Below are positions 24,664 to 34,900 of a DNA stretch of 64,000 nucleotides, piece by piece. How positions within the stretch are numbered: the first letter of the stretch is position 1; every line of letters starts with the position of its first letter. The stretch spans positions 5,820,501 to 5,884,500 of the forward strand of contig NZ_CP012831.1 of assembly GCF_001307275.1 (NCBI RefSeq), given 5' to 3'. The position numbers and the translations under genes are program-made. This stretch comes from Pseudomonas fluorescens. Lineage in GTDB: Bacteria; Pseudomonadota; Gammaproteobacteria; Pseudomonadales; Pseudomonadaceae. Under the pieces are notes generated by a model. That model saw only the letters and a list, made by a program, of their open reading frames with translations. It was not told the origin of the DNA and ran no database searches.

Positions 24664-25161
24664 ATGTCCGAGTCTTCGATTACCCTCGCACGCTTCACTG
24701 AAGCCCACATCGCCGGTGTCACCGCGCTCTACAACGACCCGGCGGTGACTCGCCAGGTGCTGCAAATGCCTTTCCAGTCCACCGAAGTCTGGCGCAAGCG
24801 CTTGGCGACGGATGACGAGCGCTTGTTGAAACTGGTGGCCCTGCACACGGGTGACGTCATCGGCAATCTGGGGCTGGAGCAGTTTTCGCGGGTGCGTCGG
24901 GCCCATTGCGGCAGCCTCGGCATGGGGGTGGCTGTCGCCTGGCAGGGCAAAGGCGTGGGGTCGATGCTGCTGGCCGCCGCGCTGGACGTCGCCGACAACT
25001 GGATGAACCTGCGCCGGGTCGAGCTGACGGTGTACGCCGACAATGAAGCGGCCATCGGGTTGTACCGCAAGTTCGGCTTCGAAAGCGAAGGCCTGATGCG
25101 CGACTATGCCGTGCGTGACGGACGTTGGGTGGACACCCTCGCCATGGCGCGACTGCGCTGA
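24664..25161 (+). CDS. GNAT-family N-acetyltransferase
   Basis: The protein has 165 residues and a full GNAT domain: LARFTEAHIAGVTALYNDP at the start, the acetyl-CoA loop MGVAVAWQGKGVGSMLLAAA (about residues 83-102), and the C-terminal VYADNEAAIGLYRKFGFESE. It transfers an acetyl group to a small amine, amino acid or protein terminus; the substrate is unknown, though RimJ/L-like and L-amino-acid acetyltransferases look alike. The ATG follows an AGGAG site and lies just beyond the BIME array. The segment upstream in the same frame is repeat DNA and not part of the gene. Confidence 0.92.
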   Translation: MSESSITLARFTEAHIAGVTALYNDPAVTRQVLQMPFQSTEVWRKRLATDDERLLKLVALHTGDVIGNLGLEQFSRVRRAHCGSLGMGVAVAWQGKGVGSMLLAAALDVADNWMNLRRVELTVYADNEAAIGLYRKFGFESEGLMRDYAVRDGRWVDTLAMARLR

Positions 25162-25258
25162 AGGATCAGTCACGCAGGTAAAGTGGCTTTTACGTACGCC
25201 GACGTCTTGGACCTGTCATCATCCAGCTTCGCAGTACTCCCTAACCGAGGAACGGGCC

Positions 25259-25753
25259 ATGGACGATGTACAGCAATTGGGCGAGATGCTTCGTCACTAC
25301 GCCGACAGCGAAGCGCACAAGAAACAACTGCACCAGGCCCAGTCGGCGGTTTGGACGCAACAGATCAAGGCGCTGTACGGGCAAATCGAGCAATGGCTGG
25401 CGCCGGTCATGGCGCTCGGCCTGCTGGAACTGAACCGTGAGACGTATGTGGCCCACGGGGCGAACGTTCCTGTAGAAACATCCGCTTTCAAGACCGAAAA
25501 ACTGACCTTGGCCATTACCGGTAAACCGGTGGAGTTCGTGCCGGATGTGATGGGTGTGGGCGGCTTGGTTTCTTTGTCGATCATCGGCCTGGCCGCGACC
25601 CGTCACGGCAGCATTTCCCTGGTGTGCCAGCCGCCATCGACGCAATGGCAATGGCGCCGGACCAATGGGTTGAAGGACCCCGACACGTTTGCCTTCGATG
25701 CAAACTTCCTCGCCCAACAATTGCAGAGCCTGATACCTCGCGAGCGCGGCTGA
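25259..25753 (+). CDS. Hypothetical protein, 164 residues
   Basis: I do not recognise this protein. It starts MDDVQQLGEMLRHYADSEAH and has a helical first third (KKQLHQAQSAVWTQQIKALY), then strands such as KLTLAITGKPVEFVPDVMGV and a glycine-rich hydrophobic segment (GGLVSLSIIGLAATRHG). The ending is QWQWRRTNGL...SLIPRERG. There is no signal peptide. Codon use is like that of its neighbours, and the composition suggests a real soluble protein. It stands alone between the GNAT and lipoprotein genes. Confidence 0.7.
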   Translation: MDDVQQLGEMLRHYADSEAHKKQLHQAQSAVWTQQIKALYGQIEQWLAPVMALGLLELNRETYVAHGANVPVETSAFKTEKLTLAITGKPVEFVPDVMGVGGLVSLSIIGLAATRHGSISLVCQPPSTQWQWRRTNGLKDPDTFAFDANFLAQQLQSLIPRERG

Positions 25754-25845
25754 ATCACTTGTTCTTTTCAGGGCAGGCAAAAAACTGCCCATTGGCTATA
25801 CCTGTAGTTCCGGCCCCGCCTCGTGTGGCTTACAGGAGTGACAGC

Positions 25846-26517
25846 ATGAAGTTCGCGTCAATGATTGGCAGCATCTGCATAGCCTCGCTTGCCTTGGCGG
25901 GTTGTTCGAGCAAAGTCACCCAGCCGGATGAGTATTCCGGGTTCCTGGGGGATTACAGCCGCCTCAAGGAAGAGAAGTCGCCGTCGGGGGCCGAGGTGAT
26001 GCGTTGGGTCGATCCGAAGATCGATCTGAACAAATACACCAGCCTCTATATCGAGCCGACGCAGCTTTACCCCAAACCGCAGCCGACCGTGAAGATCCCC
26101 CAGGCCACGCTGTCGGGCATCACCGCGTATTACGATCAGGCCCTCATGCGGGAGGCGGGGAAGTCCTTGCCCCTGGCGACCGTCCCTGGGCCGGGTGTAT
26201 TGGTGATACGGGCGGCGATCACGGCTGTCAGTAGCAAGACCGAAGGCTTGAAACCGTATGAGGTGGTCCCGATTGCGCTGGTGGCGGCCGCTGTCAGCAC
26301 CGCCAGCGGTATTCGCGACCAGGAAACCACCTTGGGCACCGAAGCGGTTTTTCTCGACGGAGGCAATAACGCGGTGGTCGCCCAGGTGGTGCGCAAGGGC
26401 ACGGGCAAGCCACTGTCCAACGAATCCCAGGTCATGAAGCCCGATGACGTCAAAGGGGTCATCGATGGTTGGGCGGCAGATTTGCATCAGTCGTTTCTGC
26501 AGCTCAAGGCCAAATAG
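25846..26517 (+). CDS. DUF3313-family lipoprotein
   Basis: The protein has 223 residues with a lipoprotein signal peptide ending in the lipobox LALAGC (Cys20). The mature part follows DUF3313: YSGFLGDYSRLKEEKSPSGA, YTSLYIEPTQLYPK, and a glycine/alanine-rich middle (VVPIALVAAAVSTASGIRDQ). It is probably anchored in the outer membrane. The family has no firm function. An AGGAG site precedes the ATG. Confidence 0.87.
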   Translation: MKFASMIGSICIASLALAGCSSKVTQPDEYSGFLGDYSRLKEEKSPSGAEVMRWVDPKIDLNKYTSLYIEPTQLYPKPQPTVKIPQATLSGITAYYDQALMREAGKSLPLATVPGPGVLVIRAAITAVSSKTEGLKPYEVVPIALVAAAVSTASGIRDQETTLGTEAVFLDGGNNAVVAQVVRKGTGKPLSNESQVMKPDDVKGVIDGWAADLHQSFLQLKAK

Positions 26518-26635
26518 CCATCACCGTCGCCGGGGTGTCGACGCCACGTCTTTTTATGTCCGGCCATAGGTCGCGCGAGCATTTCGTGGTTAACTCCGGC
26601 CTCACCATTTTCAAACTGTCAGAAGGAATCCGTTC

Positions 26636-27136
26636 ATGGCTCAAGTCACCCTCAAAGGCAACCCGGTCCAAGTCAACGGTCAGTTGCCACAAGCCGGTTC
26701 CAAGGCACCAGCCTTTTCCCTGGTCGCCGGCAATCTGTCGGACGTTTCCCTGAAGGACTTTGCCGGCAAGCGCAAAGTGCTGAACATTTTCCCAAGCGTC
26801 GACACGCCGACCTGCGCCACCTCCGTGCGCAAATTCAATGCTCAGGCCAACGAACTGAACAACACCGTGGTGCTGTGCATCTCCGCCGACCTGCCATTTG
26901 CCCAGGCGCGCTTCTGCGGTGCCGAAGGCCTGGAAAACGTCCAGAACCTGTCCACCTTGCGCGGTGCCGAGTTCATCCAGGACTACGGCGTGGCGATTGC
27001 CGACGGCCCACTGAAAGGCCTGACCGCCCGTGCCGTGGTGGTGCTGGACGAAAATGACACCGTGCTGCACAGCGAGCTGGTCAAGGAAATCGCTGAAGAG
27101 CCGAACTACGATGCGGCCCTGGCTGTTCTGAAATAA
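26636..27136 (+). CDS. tpx: Thiol peroxidase (lipid hydroperoxide peroxidase)
   Basis: The protein has 166 residues and matches Tpx closely over its full length. The peroxidatic Cys60 lies in SVDTPTCATSVRKFN and the resolving Cys94 in QARFCGAEGL, the atypical 2-Cys spacing of E. coli Tpx. It reduces organic and lipid hydroperoxides in the cytoplasm or periplasm using thioredoxin. It stands alone and is followed by a clear terminator at 27170. Confidence 0.97.
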   Translation: MAQVTLKGNPVQVNGQLPQAGSKAPAFSLVAGNLSDVSLKDFAGKRKVLNIFPSVDTPTCATSVRKFNAQANELNNTVVLCISADLPFAQARFCGAEGLENVQNLSTLRGAEFIQDYGVAIADGPLKGLTARAVVVLDENDTVLHSELVKEIAEEPNYDAALAVLK

Positions 27137-27169
27137 GTGGAATGAAATAAGGTATTTATTACAATTGTT

Positions 27170-27203
27170 AACGGTCTGGCCCTGTCCAGGCCGTTTTCTT
27201 TTG
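27170..27203 (+). terminator. Rho-independent terminator of tpx
   Basis: The 10-bp stem AACGGTCTGG / CCAGGCCGTT (one G-U pair) has a six-base loop and is followed by TTCTTTTG. It lies 33 bp after the tpx stop. Confidence 0.88.
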
Positions 27204-27327
27204 TGCTTCAAGGCTTTAGCTGACTATTCGAAAGGTAAGCCCAACGTAAATTGCCGGTAAAGGCGCTTTGCTAAATACCCGCCAGTGCTTATCGTTCAGC
27301 CTCCCGTAAAAGAAGTCCACGCGCCCA

Positions 27328-28641
27328 ATGGTTGATCACTCCATGCAATCGTCTGTTTCCCGCAATTCCCGTCGCTGGCTGCTCGGCCTGTTCGTCCTGT
27401 TGGTCGTCGCGGCGCTGGCCTGGAAGTTCTGGCCCAGTGGTTCGGCCCAGAAGCCGGGGGCGGGGGACAAGGCCGCGACGGGGCACGTGGGACGTTCGGG
27501 TGGCATGCGCCCGGGGTTCGGTGGGGCGACGGGGCCGGTCCCGGTGCGGGTGGCGCCGGCGGTGACCGGGGATTTCCCGCTGTACTTCAAGGCGCTGGGT
27601 ACGGTCACGGCCCTCAACACCATCAACGTGCGTAGCCGCGTGGGTGGCGAACTGGTCAAGATCGCCTTCGAAGAGGGCCAAATGGTCAAGGCTGGGGACT
27701 TGCTGGCCGAGATCGATCCACGCCCGTACCAGAACGCTTTGCTCCAGGCCGAAGGCACGCTGTTGCAGAACCAGGCCCAACTGAAAAATGCCCAGGTCGA
27801 CCTTGAGCGGTATCGCGGCCTGTACGCCGAAGACAGTATTGCCAAGCAGACCCTCGACACCGCCGCGGCGTTGGTGGGCCAGTACCAGGGCACGGTCAAG
27901 ACCAACCAGGCGGCGGTCAACGACGCCAAGCTCAACCTGGAATTCACCAGGATCCGCGCGCCGATTACCGGCCGCGTGGGCTTGCGCCAACTGGACATCG
28001 GCAATCTGGTGTCGGCCAACGACACCACGGCCCTGGCGGTCATTACCCAGACTCAACCCATCAGCGTCGTGTTCACCTTGCCGGAGAACAACCTCGACAC
28101 CGTGCTCGCCCGTTATCGCAGCGGGGCGAAGCTGCCCGTCGAAGCCTGGGACCGGGGCGACGTGAAGCGCCAGGCCAGTGGCCTGCTGCAAAGCCTGGAC
28201 AACCAGATCGATGTCACCACCGGCACCTTGAAGTTCAAGGCTCGCTACGATAACCGCGACCAGTCGCTGTTCCCCAACCAGTTCGTCAACGTCCACCTGC
28301 TGGCCGACACTCTCAAAGGCGTAGTCCTGGCGCCGACGGCGGCCATCCAGTTCGGCACCAACGGCACCTTCGTCTACGCCCTGGAGGGCGACAAGAAGGT
28401 CTCTATCAAGAAGCTGAAGATCGGGGCCAGCGACGGTACGAACACCGTGGTCACCGAAGGCCTGGCCGCAGGCGATAGGGTGGTGCTCGAAGGCACCGAT
28501 CGCCTGAAGGAAGGCAGCGAAGTGGAGGTGGTCAACGACAGCCAGGAGGTGCCTACCACGCCGACCGAGCACTTGCAGGGCAAGTCTGCGGCGGTGCCTG
28601 AGCCGGCTGAGGCCGACAAGGCGAACAAGGGCGGCGCATGA
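27328..28641 (+). CDS. muxA: MuxA/MdtA-type periplasmic adaptor of an RND efflux pump
   Basis: The protein has 437 residues. One N-terminal membrane anchor (~18-36, WLLGLFVLLVVAALAWKFW) is followed by the lipoyl/barrel-sandwich halves (NTINVRSRVGGELVKIAFEE and LEFTRIRAPITGRVGLRQLD), a coiled-coil hairpin between them, and a beta-barrel domain. The C-terminal tail is charged. It bridges the two RND transporters and the outer-membrane channel. It overlaps muxB by 4 bp (ATGA). The order adaptor-RND-RND-channel is that of P. aeruginosa muxABC-opmB and E. coli mdtABC, hence the name. A second ATG at 27343 is possible. Confidence 0.93.
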   Translation: MVDHSMQSSVSRNSRRWLLGLFVLLVVAALAWKFWPSGSAQKPGAGDKAATGHVGRSGGMRPGFGGATGPVPVRVAPAVTGDFPLYFKALGTVTALNTINVRSRVGGELVKIAFEEGQMVKAGDLLAEIDPRPYQNALLQAEGTLLQNQAQLKNAQVDLERYRGLYAEDSIAKQTLDTAAALVGQYQGTVKTNQAAVNDAKLNLEFTRIRAPITGRVGLRQLDIGNLVSANDTTALAVITQTQPISVVFTLPENNLDTVLARYRSGAKLPVEAWDRGDVKRQASGLLQSLDNQIDVTTGTLKFKARYDNRDQSLFPNQFVNVHLLADTLKGVVLAPTAAIQFGTNGTFVYALEGDKKVSIKKLKIGASDGTNTVVTEGLAAGDRVVLEGTDRLKEGSEVEVVNDSQEVPTTPTEHLQGKSAAVPEPAEADKANKGGA

Positions 28642-31600
28642 ATCTCTCGCGGCTGTTCATCCTTCGCCCGGTCGCCACCACCCTGAGCATGCTGGCGATT
28701 ATCCTCGCCGGCCTGATCGCCTACCGGTTGCTGCCGGTGTCGGCACTGCCCCAGGTCGACTACCCGACCATCCGTGTGATGACCCTGTACCCGGGCGCCA
28801 GCCCCGATGTGATGACCAGTGCGGTCACCGCCCCCCTGGAGCGGCAGTTCGGGCAGATGCCGGGCTTGACGCAAATGGCCTCCACCAGTTCCGGTGGCGC
28901 GTCGGTGATTACCCTGCGCTTCAACCTCGACATCAACATGGATGTCGCCGAGCAGCAGGTGCAGGCCGCGATCAATGCGGCCACCAATTTGCTGCCCAAG
29001 GACCTGCCGGCGCCGCCGGTGTACAACAAGGTCAATCCGGCTGACACCCCGGTGCTGACCCTGGCGATTACCTCCAAGACCATGCTGCTGCCCAAGCTCA
29101 ATGACTTGGTGGACACCCGCATGGCGCAGAAAATCGCCCAGATCAGCGGCGTCGGCATGGTCACCATCGCCGGTGGCCAGCGCCAGGCCGTGCGAATCAA
29201 GGTCAACCCCGAGGCCCTGGCGGCCAACGGCCTGAACCTGGCGGATGTGCGTACGCTGATCGGTGCTTCCAACGTCAACCAGCCCAAGGGCAACTTCGAC
29301 GGCCCGACCCGGGTCTCGATGCTCGATGCCAACGACCAGTTGACCTCGCCCAAGGATTACGCCGAGCTGATCCTGGCCTACGCCAATGGCTCGCCGTTGC
29401 GGCTCAAGGACGTGGCACAGATCGTCGACGGGGCCGAAAACGAACGCCTTGCCGCCTGGGCCAACGAAAACCAGGCCGTGCTGCTGAACATCCAGCGCCA
29501 GCCGGGGGCCAATGTCATCGAGGTGGTGGACCGGATCAAGGCCTTGCTGCCGAGCATCACCGATAACCTGCCGGCTGGCCTGGACGTCACCGTGCTGACC
29601 GACCGCACCCAGACCATCCGCGCCTCGGTCACCGACGTGCAGCATGAGTTGCTGATCGCCATCGCCCTGGTGGTCATGGTGACGTTCCTGTTCCTGCGTC
29701 GCGTCAGTGCCACGATCATCCCGTCGGTGGCCGTGCCGTTGTCGTTGATCGGCACCTTCGGCGTGATGTACCTGGCGGGTTTCTCCATCAATAACCTGAC
29801 CCTGATGGCCCTGACCATCGCCACCGGTTTCGTGGTGGACGACGCCATCGTCATGCTGGAGAACATCGCCCGCTTCATCGAGGAGGGCGACAGCCCGTTG
29901 CAGGCTGCGCTCAAGGGTGCGAAGCAGATCGGTTTCACGCTGATTTCCCTGACCCTGTCGCTGATCGCCGTGCTGATCCCGCTGCTGTTCATGGCCGATG
30001 TGGTCGGGCGCTTGTTTCGCGAGTTCGCCATCACCCTGGCGGTGGCGATCCTGATTTCCCTGGTGGTGTCCCTGACCCTGACGCCGATGATGTGCGCCCG
30101 CTTGCTCAAGCGCGAGCCCAAGGAAGCAGAACAGGGCCGTTTCTACCGCGCCAGCGGCGCCTGGATCGACTGGTTGATCGCCGCCTACGGGCGCAAGTTG
30201 CAGTGGGTGCTCAAGCATCAGCCACTGACCCTGCTGGTGGCGGTGGGCAGCCTGGTGCTGACGGTGGTGCTGTACCTGGCCGTGCCCAAGGGCTTTTTCC
30301 CGGTGCAGGACACCGGGGTGATCCAGGGCATTTCCGAGGCGCCGCAATCGATCTCCTTTGCCGCCATGAGCGAGCGCCAGCAGCAGTTGGCCAAGGTGAT
30401 CCTTGCCGACCCGGCGGTGCAGAGCCTGTCGTCCTACATCGGCGTGGACGGCGACAACGCCACGCTCAACAGCGGTCGCCTGCTGATCAACCTCAAACCC
30501 CACAGCGAACGGGACGACAGCGCCACCGAGATCATTGCCCGCTTGCAGCCACAGCTGGATCGACTGGTGGGCATTCGCCTGTTCATGCAGCCGGTGCAGG
30601 ACCTGACCATCGAAGACCGGGTCAGCCGTACCCAATACCAGTTCAGCCTGTCATCGCCGGACGCCGAATTGCTCAGCCTCTGGAGCGGGCGCCTGGTCGA
30701 GGCCCTGGGCCGCCAGCCGGAACTGACCGACGTGGCCAGCGACCTGCAGGACAAGGGCTTGCAGGTCTACTTGGTGATCGACCGCGACGCGGCTTCACGC
30801 CTGGGCGTCTCGGTGTCGAACATCACCGATGCGCTGTATGACGCCTTCGGCCAGCGGCAGATCTCCACCATCTACACCCAGGCCAGCCAGTACCGCGTGG
30901 TGTTGCAGGCCCAGGCCGGGGAGCGGATCGGACCGAAGGCGCTGGACCAGATCCATGTCAAGACCACCGATGGAGGGCAGGTGCGCTTGTCGAGCCTGGC
31001 CCGGGTCGAAGAGCGCCAGGCGCAACTGGCGATAGCCCACATCGGCCAGTTTCCGGCGGTGATGATGTCGTTCAACCTCGCGCCGGGCGTGGCCCTCGGG
31101 CATGCGGTGGACATGATCGAAAAGGTCCAGCAGGACATCGGCATGCCGGTGGGCGTGCAGACCGAATTCCAAGGCGCGGCCGAGGCGTTCCAGGCGTCGT
31201 TGTCGAGTACCTTGCTGCTGATCCTGGCGGCGGTGGTGACCATGTACATCGTCCTGGGTGTGCTGTACGAAAGCTACATCCATCCGATCACCATCCTTTC
31301 CACCTTGCCCTCGGCGGCTATCGGCGCCTTGCTGGCGTTGATCCTCAGCGGCAATGACCTGGGCATGATCGCGATCATCGGCATCATCCTGCTGATCGGC
31401 ATCGTCAAGAAGAACGCGATCATGATGATCGACTTCGCCCTCGACGCTGAACGCAACCAGGGCATGGACCCGCAGACGGCGATCTACCAGGCGGCGTTGC
31501 TGCGCTTCCGCCCGATCCTGATGACCACCCTGGCGGCGTTGTTCGGTGCCATACCGCTGATGTTCGCCACCGGTTCCGGTGCCGAATTGCGCCAGCCCCT

Positions 31601-31733
31601 GGGCTTGGTGATGGTGGGCGGGTTGTTGGTGAGCCAGGTCTTGACGCTGTTCACCACGCCGGTGATCTACCTGTATTTCGATCGCCTGGGCCGCCGGTTT
31701 GCCAGGCCGGAAGGGAAAGAGGTGCGGGTATGA
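28638..31733 (+). CDS. muxB: RND efflux transporter, MuxB/MdtB type
   Basis: The 1031-residue protein is a complete inner-membrane RND pump with twelve membrane spans in the 1+5 / 1+5 arrangement and two large periplasmic loops. The proton-relay region is visible in span four (ATGFVVDDAIVMLEN, about residue 400). The opening MNLSRLFILRPVATTLSMLA is typical of the MdtB/MuxB branch. It works as a heteromultimer with MuxC to expel drugs such as novobiocin and aztreonam-type compounds in P. aeruginosa. A BIME separates it from muxC. Confidence 0.95.
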   Translation: MNLSRLFILRPVATTLSMLAIILAGLIAYRLLPVSALPQVDYPTIRVMTLYPGASPDVMTSAVTAPLERQFGQMPGLTQMASTSSGGASVITLRFNLDINMDVAEQQVQAAINAATNLLPKDLPAPPVYNKVNPADTPVLTLAITSKTMLLPKLNDLVDTRMAQKIAQISGVGMVTIAGGQRQAVRIKVNPEALAANGLNLADVRTLIGASNVNQPKGNFDGPTRVSMLDANDQLTSPKDYAELILAYANGSPLRLKDVAQIVDGAENERLAAWANENQAVLLNIQRQPGANVIEVVDRIKALLPSITDNLPAGLDVTVLTDRTQTIRASVTDVQHELLIAIALVVMVTFLFLRRVSATIIPSVAVPLSLIGTFGVMYLAGFSINNLTLMALTIATGFVVDDAIVMLENIARFIEEGDSPLQAALKGAKQIGFTLISLTLSLIAVLIPLLFMADVVGRLFREFAITLAVAILISLVVSLTLTPMMCARLLKREPKEAEQGRFYRASGAWIDWLIAAYGRKLQWVLKHQPLTLLVAVGSLVLTVVLYLAVPKGFFPVQDTGVIQGISEAPQSISFAAMSERQQQLAKVILADPAVQSLSSYIGVDGDNATLNSGRLLINLKPHSERDDSATEIIARLQPQLDRLVGIRLFMQPVQDLTIEDRVSRTQYQFSLSSPDAELLSLWSGRLVEALGRQPELTDVASDLQDKGLQVYLVIDRDAASRLGVSVSNITDALYDAFGQRQISTIYTQASQYRVVLQAQAGERIGPKALDQIHVKTTDGGQVRLSSLARVEERQAQLAIAHIGQFPAVMMSFNLAPGVALGHAVDMIEKVQQDIGMPVGVQTEFQGAAEAFQASLSSTLLLILAAVVTMYIVLGVLYESYIHPITILSTLPSAAIGALLALILSGNDLGMIAIIGIILLIGIVKKNAIMMIDFALDAERNQGMDPQTAIYQAALLRFRPILMTTLAALFGAIPLMFATGSGAELRQPLGLVMVGGLLVSQVLTLFTTPVIYLYFDRLGRRFARPEGKEVRV

Positions 31734-31770
31734 CGGCGAAGCCCGGAAACCTGGGCAGGACGGGCTTTCT

Positions 31771-31858
31771 GTGGCGAGGGAGCTTGCTCCCGCTGGGCTG
31801 CGCAGCGGCCCCCTTTGTGAGCGCTGCGCACTCAAGCGGGAGCAAGCTCCCTCGCCAC
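31771..31858. repeat. REP pair of a second family between muxB and muxC
   Basis: GTGGCGAGGGAGCTTGCTCC and its inverted copy flank a GC-rich hairpin-capable spacer (CTGCGCAGCGG ... GCGCTGCGC). The sequence differs from the GTGGGAGCGAGC family. It lies inside the mux operon, 38 bp after the muxB stop and 54 bp before muxC. Confidence 0.88.
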
Positions 31859-31911
31859 AAAAGCTCGGTCATTCTTTTCGGTCTTTGGTCTGAAGCCCGG
31901 AGCGGTGGCCG

Positions 31912-34900
31912 ATGAACCTCTCCGGCCCCTTCATCCGCCGCCCCGTCGCGACCATGCTCCTGAGCTTCGCCATCATGCTGCTCGGTGGCGTGTGCTTCGG
32001 CCTGCTGCCGGTTTCGCCGTTGCCGCAGATGGATTTTCCGGTGATCGTGGTCCAGGCCAGCCTGCCGGGCGCTAGCCCCGAGGTCATGGCCTCCACCGTG
32101 GCCACGCCCCTGGAACGCTCCTTCGGCGCTATCGCCGGGGTCAACACCATGAGCAGTCGCTCCAGCCAGGGTTCTACGCGGGTCATCCTGCAATTCGATC
32201 TGGATCGCGACATCAACGGCGCCGCCCGGGAAGTGCAGGCGGCCATTAACGCGTCGCGCAACCTGTTGCCCAGCGGCATGCGCAGCATGCCCACCTACAA
32301 GAAGGTCAACCCGTCCCAGGCGCCGATCATGGTGCTGTCGCTGACCTCGGATGTGTTGGAAAAAGGCCAGCTCTACGACCTGGCGTCCACCATCCTGTCC
32401 CAGAGCCTGTCCCAGGTGTCGGGCGTCGGCGAGGTACAGATCGGCGGCAGTTCGTTGCCAGCGGTGCGCATCGAACTGGAGCCACAGTTGCTCAATCAGT
32501 ACGGCGTGGCCCTGGACGATGTGCGCAATGCCATCGCCGACAGCAACGTACGCCGGCCCAAGGGTTCGGTGGAGGACGACCGGCGTATGTGGCAGGTGCA
32601 GGCCAATGACCAGTTGGAGAAGGCCAAGGACTACGAAACGCTGATCATCCGCTACCAGGACGGCTCGGTGCTGCGGCTCAAGGACGTGGCGAAAGTCACC
32701 GACAGCGTCGAGGATCGCTACAACAGCGGTTTCTTCAACGACGATGCCGCCGTGCTGCTGGTGATCAACCGCCAGGCCGGGGCCAACATCATCGAGACGG
32801 TCAACGAGATCAAGGCGCAACTGCCGGCGTTGCAGGCGGTACTGCCGGCCAGCGTCAAGCTGAACCTGGCGATGGACCGCTCGCCGGTGATCAAGGCCAC
32901 CCTGCATGAAGCGGAAATGACCTTGCTGATCGCCGTGGCCCTGGTAGTGCTGGTCGTGTTCCTGTTCCTCGGCAACTTCCGCGCCTCGCTGATCCCGACC
33001 CTGGCGGTGCCGGTGTCCCTGGTGGGCACGTTTGCGGTGATGTACCTGTACGGTTTCTCCTTGAACAACCTGTCGCTGATGGCGTTGATCCTGGCGACCG
33101 GGTTGGTGGTGGACGATGCCATCGTGGTGCTGGAGAACATTTCCCGGCATATCGACGAAGGCGTTCCCCCTATGACGGCGGCGTATAGGGGGGCCGAAGA
33201 GGTGGGTTTCACCTTGCTGTCGATGAACGTCTCGCTGGTAGCAGTATTCCTGTCGATCCTGTTCATGGGCGGCATCATCGAGAGCCTGTTCCGCGAATTT
33301 TCCATCACCCTGGCGGCCTCCATCGTGGTTTCGCTGGTGGTCTCGCTGACGCTCACGCCGATGCTCTGCGCCCGCTGGCTCAAGCCTCACGTACCGGGGC
33401 AGGAAAACCGCTTGCAGCGCTGGAGCCAGGGGCTCAATGAGCGGATGGTCCGTGGTTACGCCACCAGCCTGGACTGGGTGCTGCGCCATCGGCGCCTGAC
33501 CTTGCTCAGCCTGCTGGTGACCATCGGCGTGAACGTCGCGTTGTATGTGGTGGTGCCGAAAACCTTCATGCCACAGCAGGACACCGGTCAACTGATCGGT
33601 TTCGTGCGTGGCGACGACGGGCTGTCGTTCAATGTGATGCAGCCGAAGATGGAAATCTTCCGCCGTGCCGTGCTCAAGGACGAGGCCGTGCAAAGCGTCG
33701 CCGGTTTCATCGGCGGCAACAACGGTACCAACAACGCCTTCATGCTGGTGCGCCTCAAGCCGATCAAGGAGCGGGGGATTTCCGCACAGAAAGTCATCGA
33801 GCGCCTGCGCAAGGAAATGCCCAAGGTCCCCGGCGGCCAATTGATGCTGATGGCCGACCAGGACCTGCAATTCGGTGGCGGTCGCGAGCAGACCACTTCG
33901 CAGTATTCCTACATCCTGCAAAGCGCCGACCTGGCGTCACTGCGCACCTGGTACCCCAAGGTCGTGGCGGCCTTCCGGGCCTTGCCGGAGCTGACCGCCA
34001 TCGATGCCCGCGACGGTGGCGGGGCGCAGCAGGTGACGCTGGTGGTGGACCGCGACCAGGCCAAGCGCCTGGGTATCGACATGGACATGGTTACCGCAGT
34101 GCTCAACAACGCCTACAGCCAGCGGCAGATTTCCACCATCTACGACAGCCTCAACCAATATCAGGTGGTGATGGAGGTCAATCCCAAGTATGCCCAGGAC
34201 CCGAGCACTCTCGAGCAGGTCCAGGTGATCACCGCCGACGGCGCGCGGGTACCGCTGTCAGCCATTGCCCATTACGAGAACAGCCTGGAGGACGACCGGG
34301 TCAGCCATGAAGGCCAGTTCGCTTCCGAGGGCATTTCCTTCGACATGGCCGAAGGCGTCACGGTGGAGCAGGGCACCGCGGCTATCGAGCGGGCGATTGC
34401 CAAGCTCGGGATGCCCGAGGATGTCATCGCGAAAATGGCCGGTACCGCCGACGCGTTCGCCGCCACCCAGAAGAGCCAGCCGTTCATGATCCTCGGCGCG
34501 TTGCTGGCGGTGTACCTGGTGCTGGGCGTGCTGTACGAAAGCTACATCCATCCGCTGACCATCCTGTCCACCTTGCCATCGGCCGGGGTCGGCGCCTTGT
34601 TGTCGATCTATGCACTGGGCAGCGAGTTCAGCCTGATCTCGCTGTTGGGACTGTTCCTGCTGATCGGCGTGGTGAAGAAAAACGCCATCCTGATGATCGA
34701 TCTGGCGCTGCAACTGGAACGTGCCGGGCAGACGCCGCTGGAATCGATCCGCAGCGCTTGCCTGCTGCGATTGCGGCCAATCCTGATGACCACGCTGGCG
34801 GCGATCCTGGGGGCCTTGCCGCTGCTGCTCGGCGCCGCCGAAGGCGCGGAAATGCGCCAGCCGCTGGGCCTGACCATTATCGGCGGGCTGGTGTTCAGCC

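Noticed and set aside
25771..25790. Stem GGGCAG-N8-CTGCCC as a terminator after the 164-residue protein
   Set aside because: Short stem, long A-rich loop and no T run on the transcribed strand.
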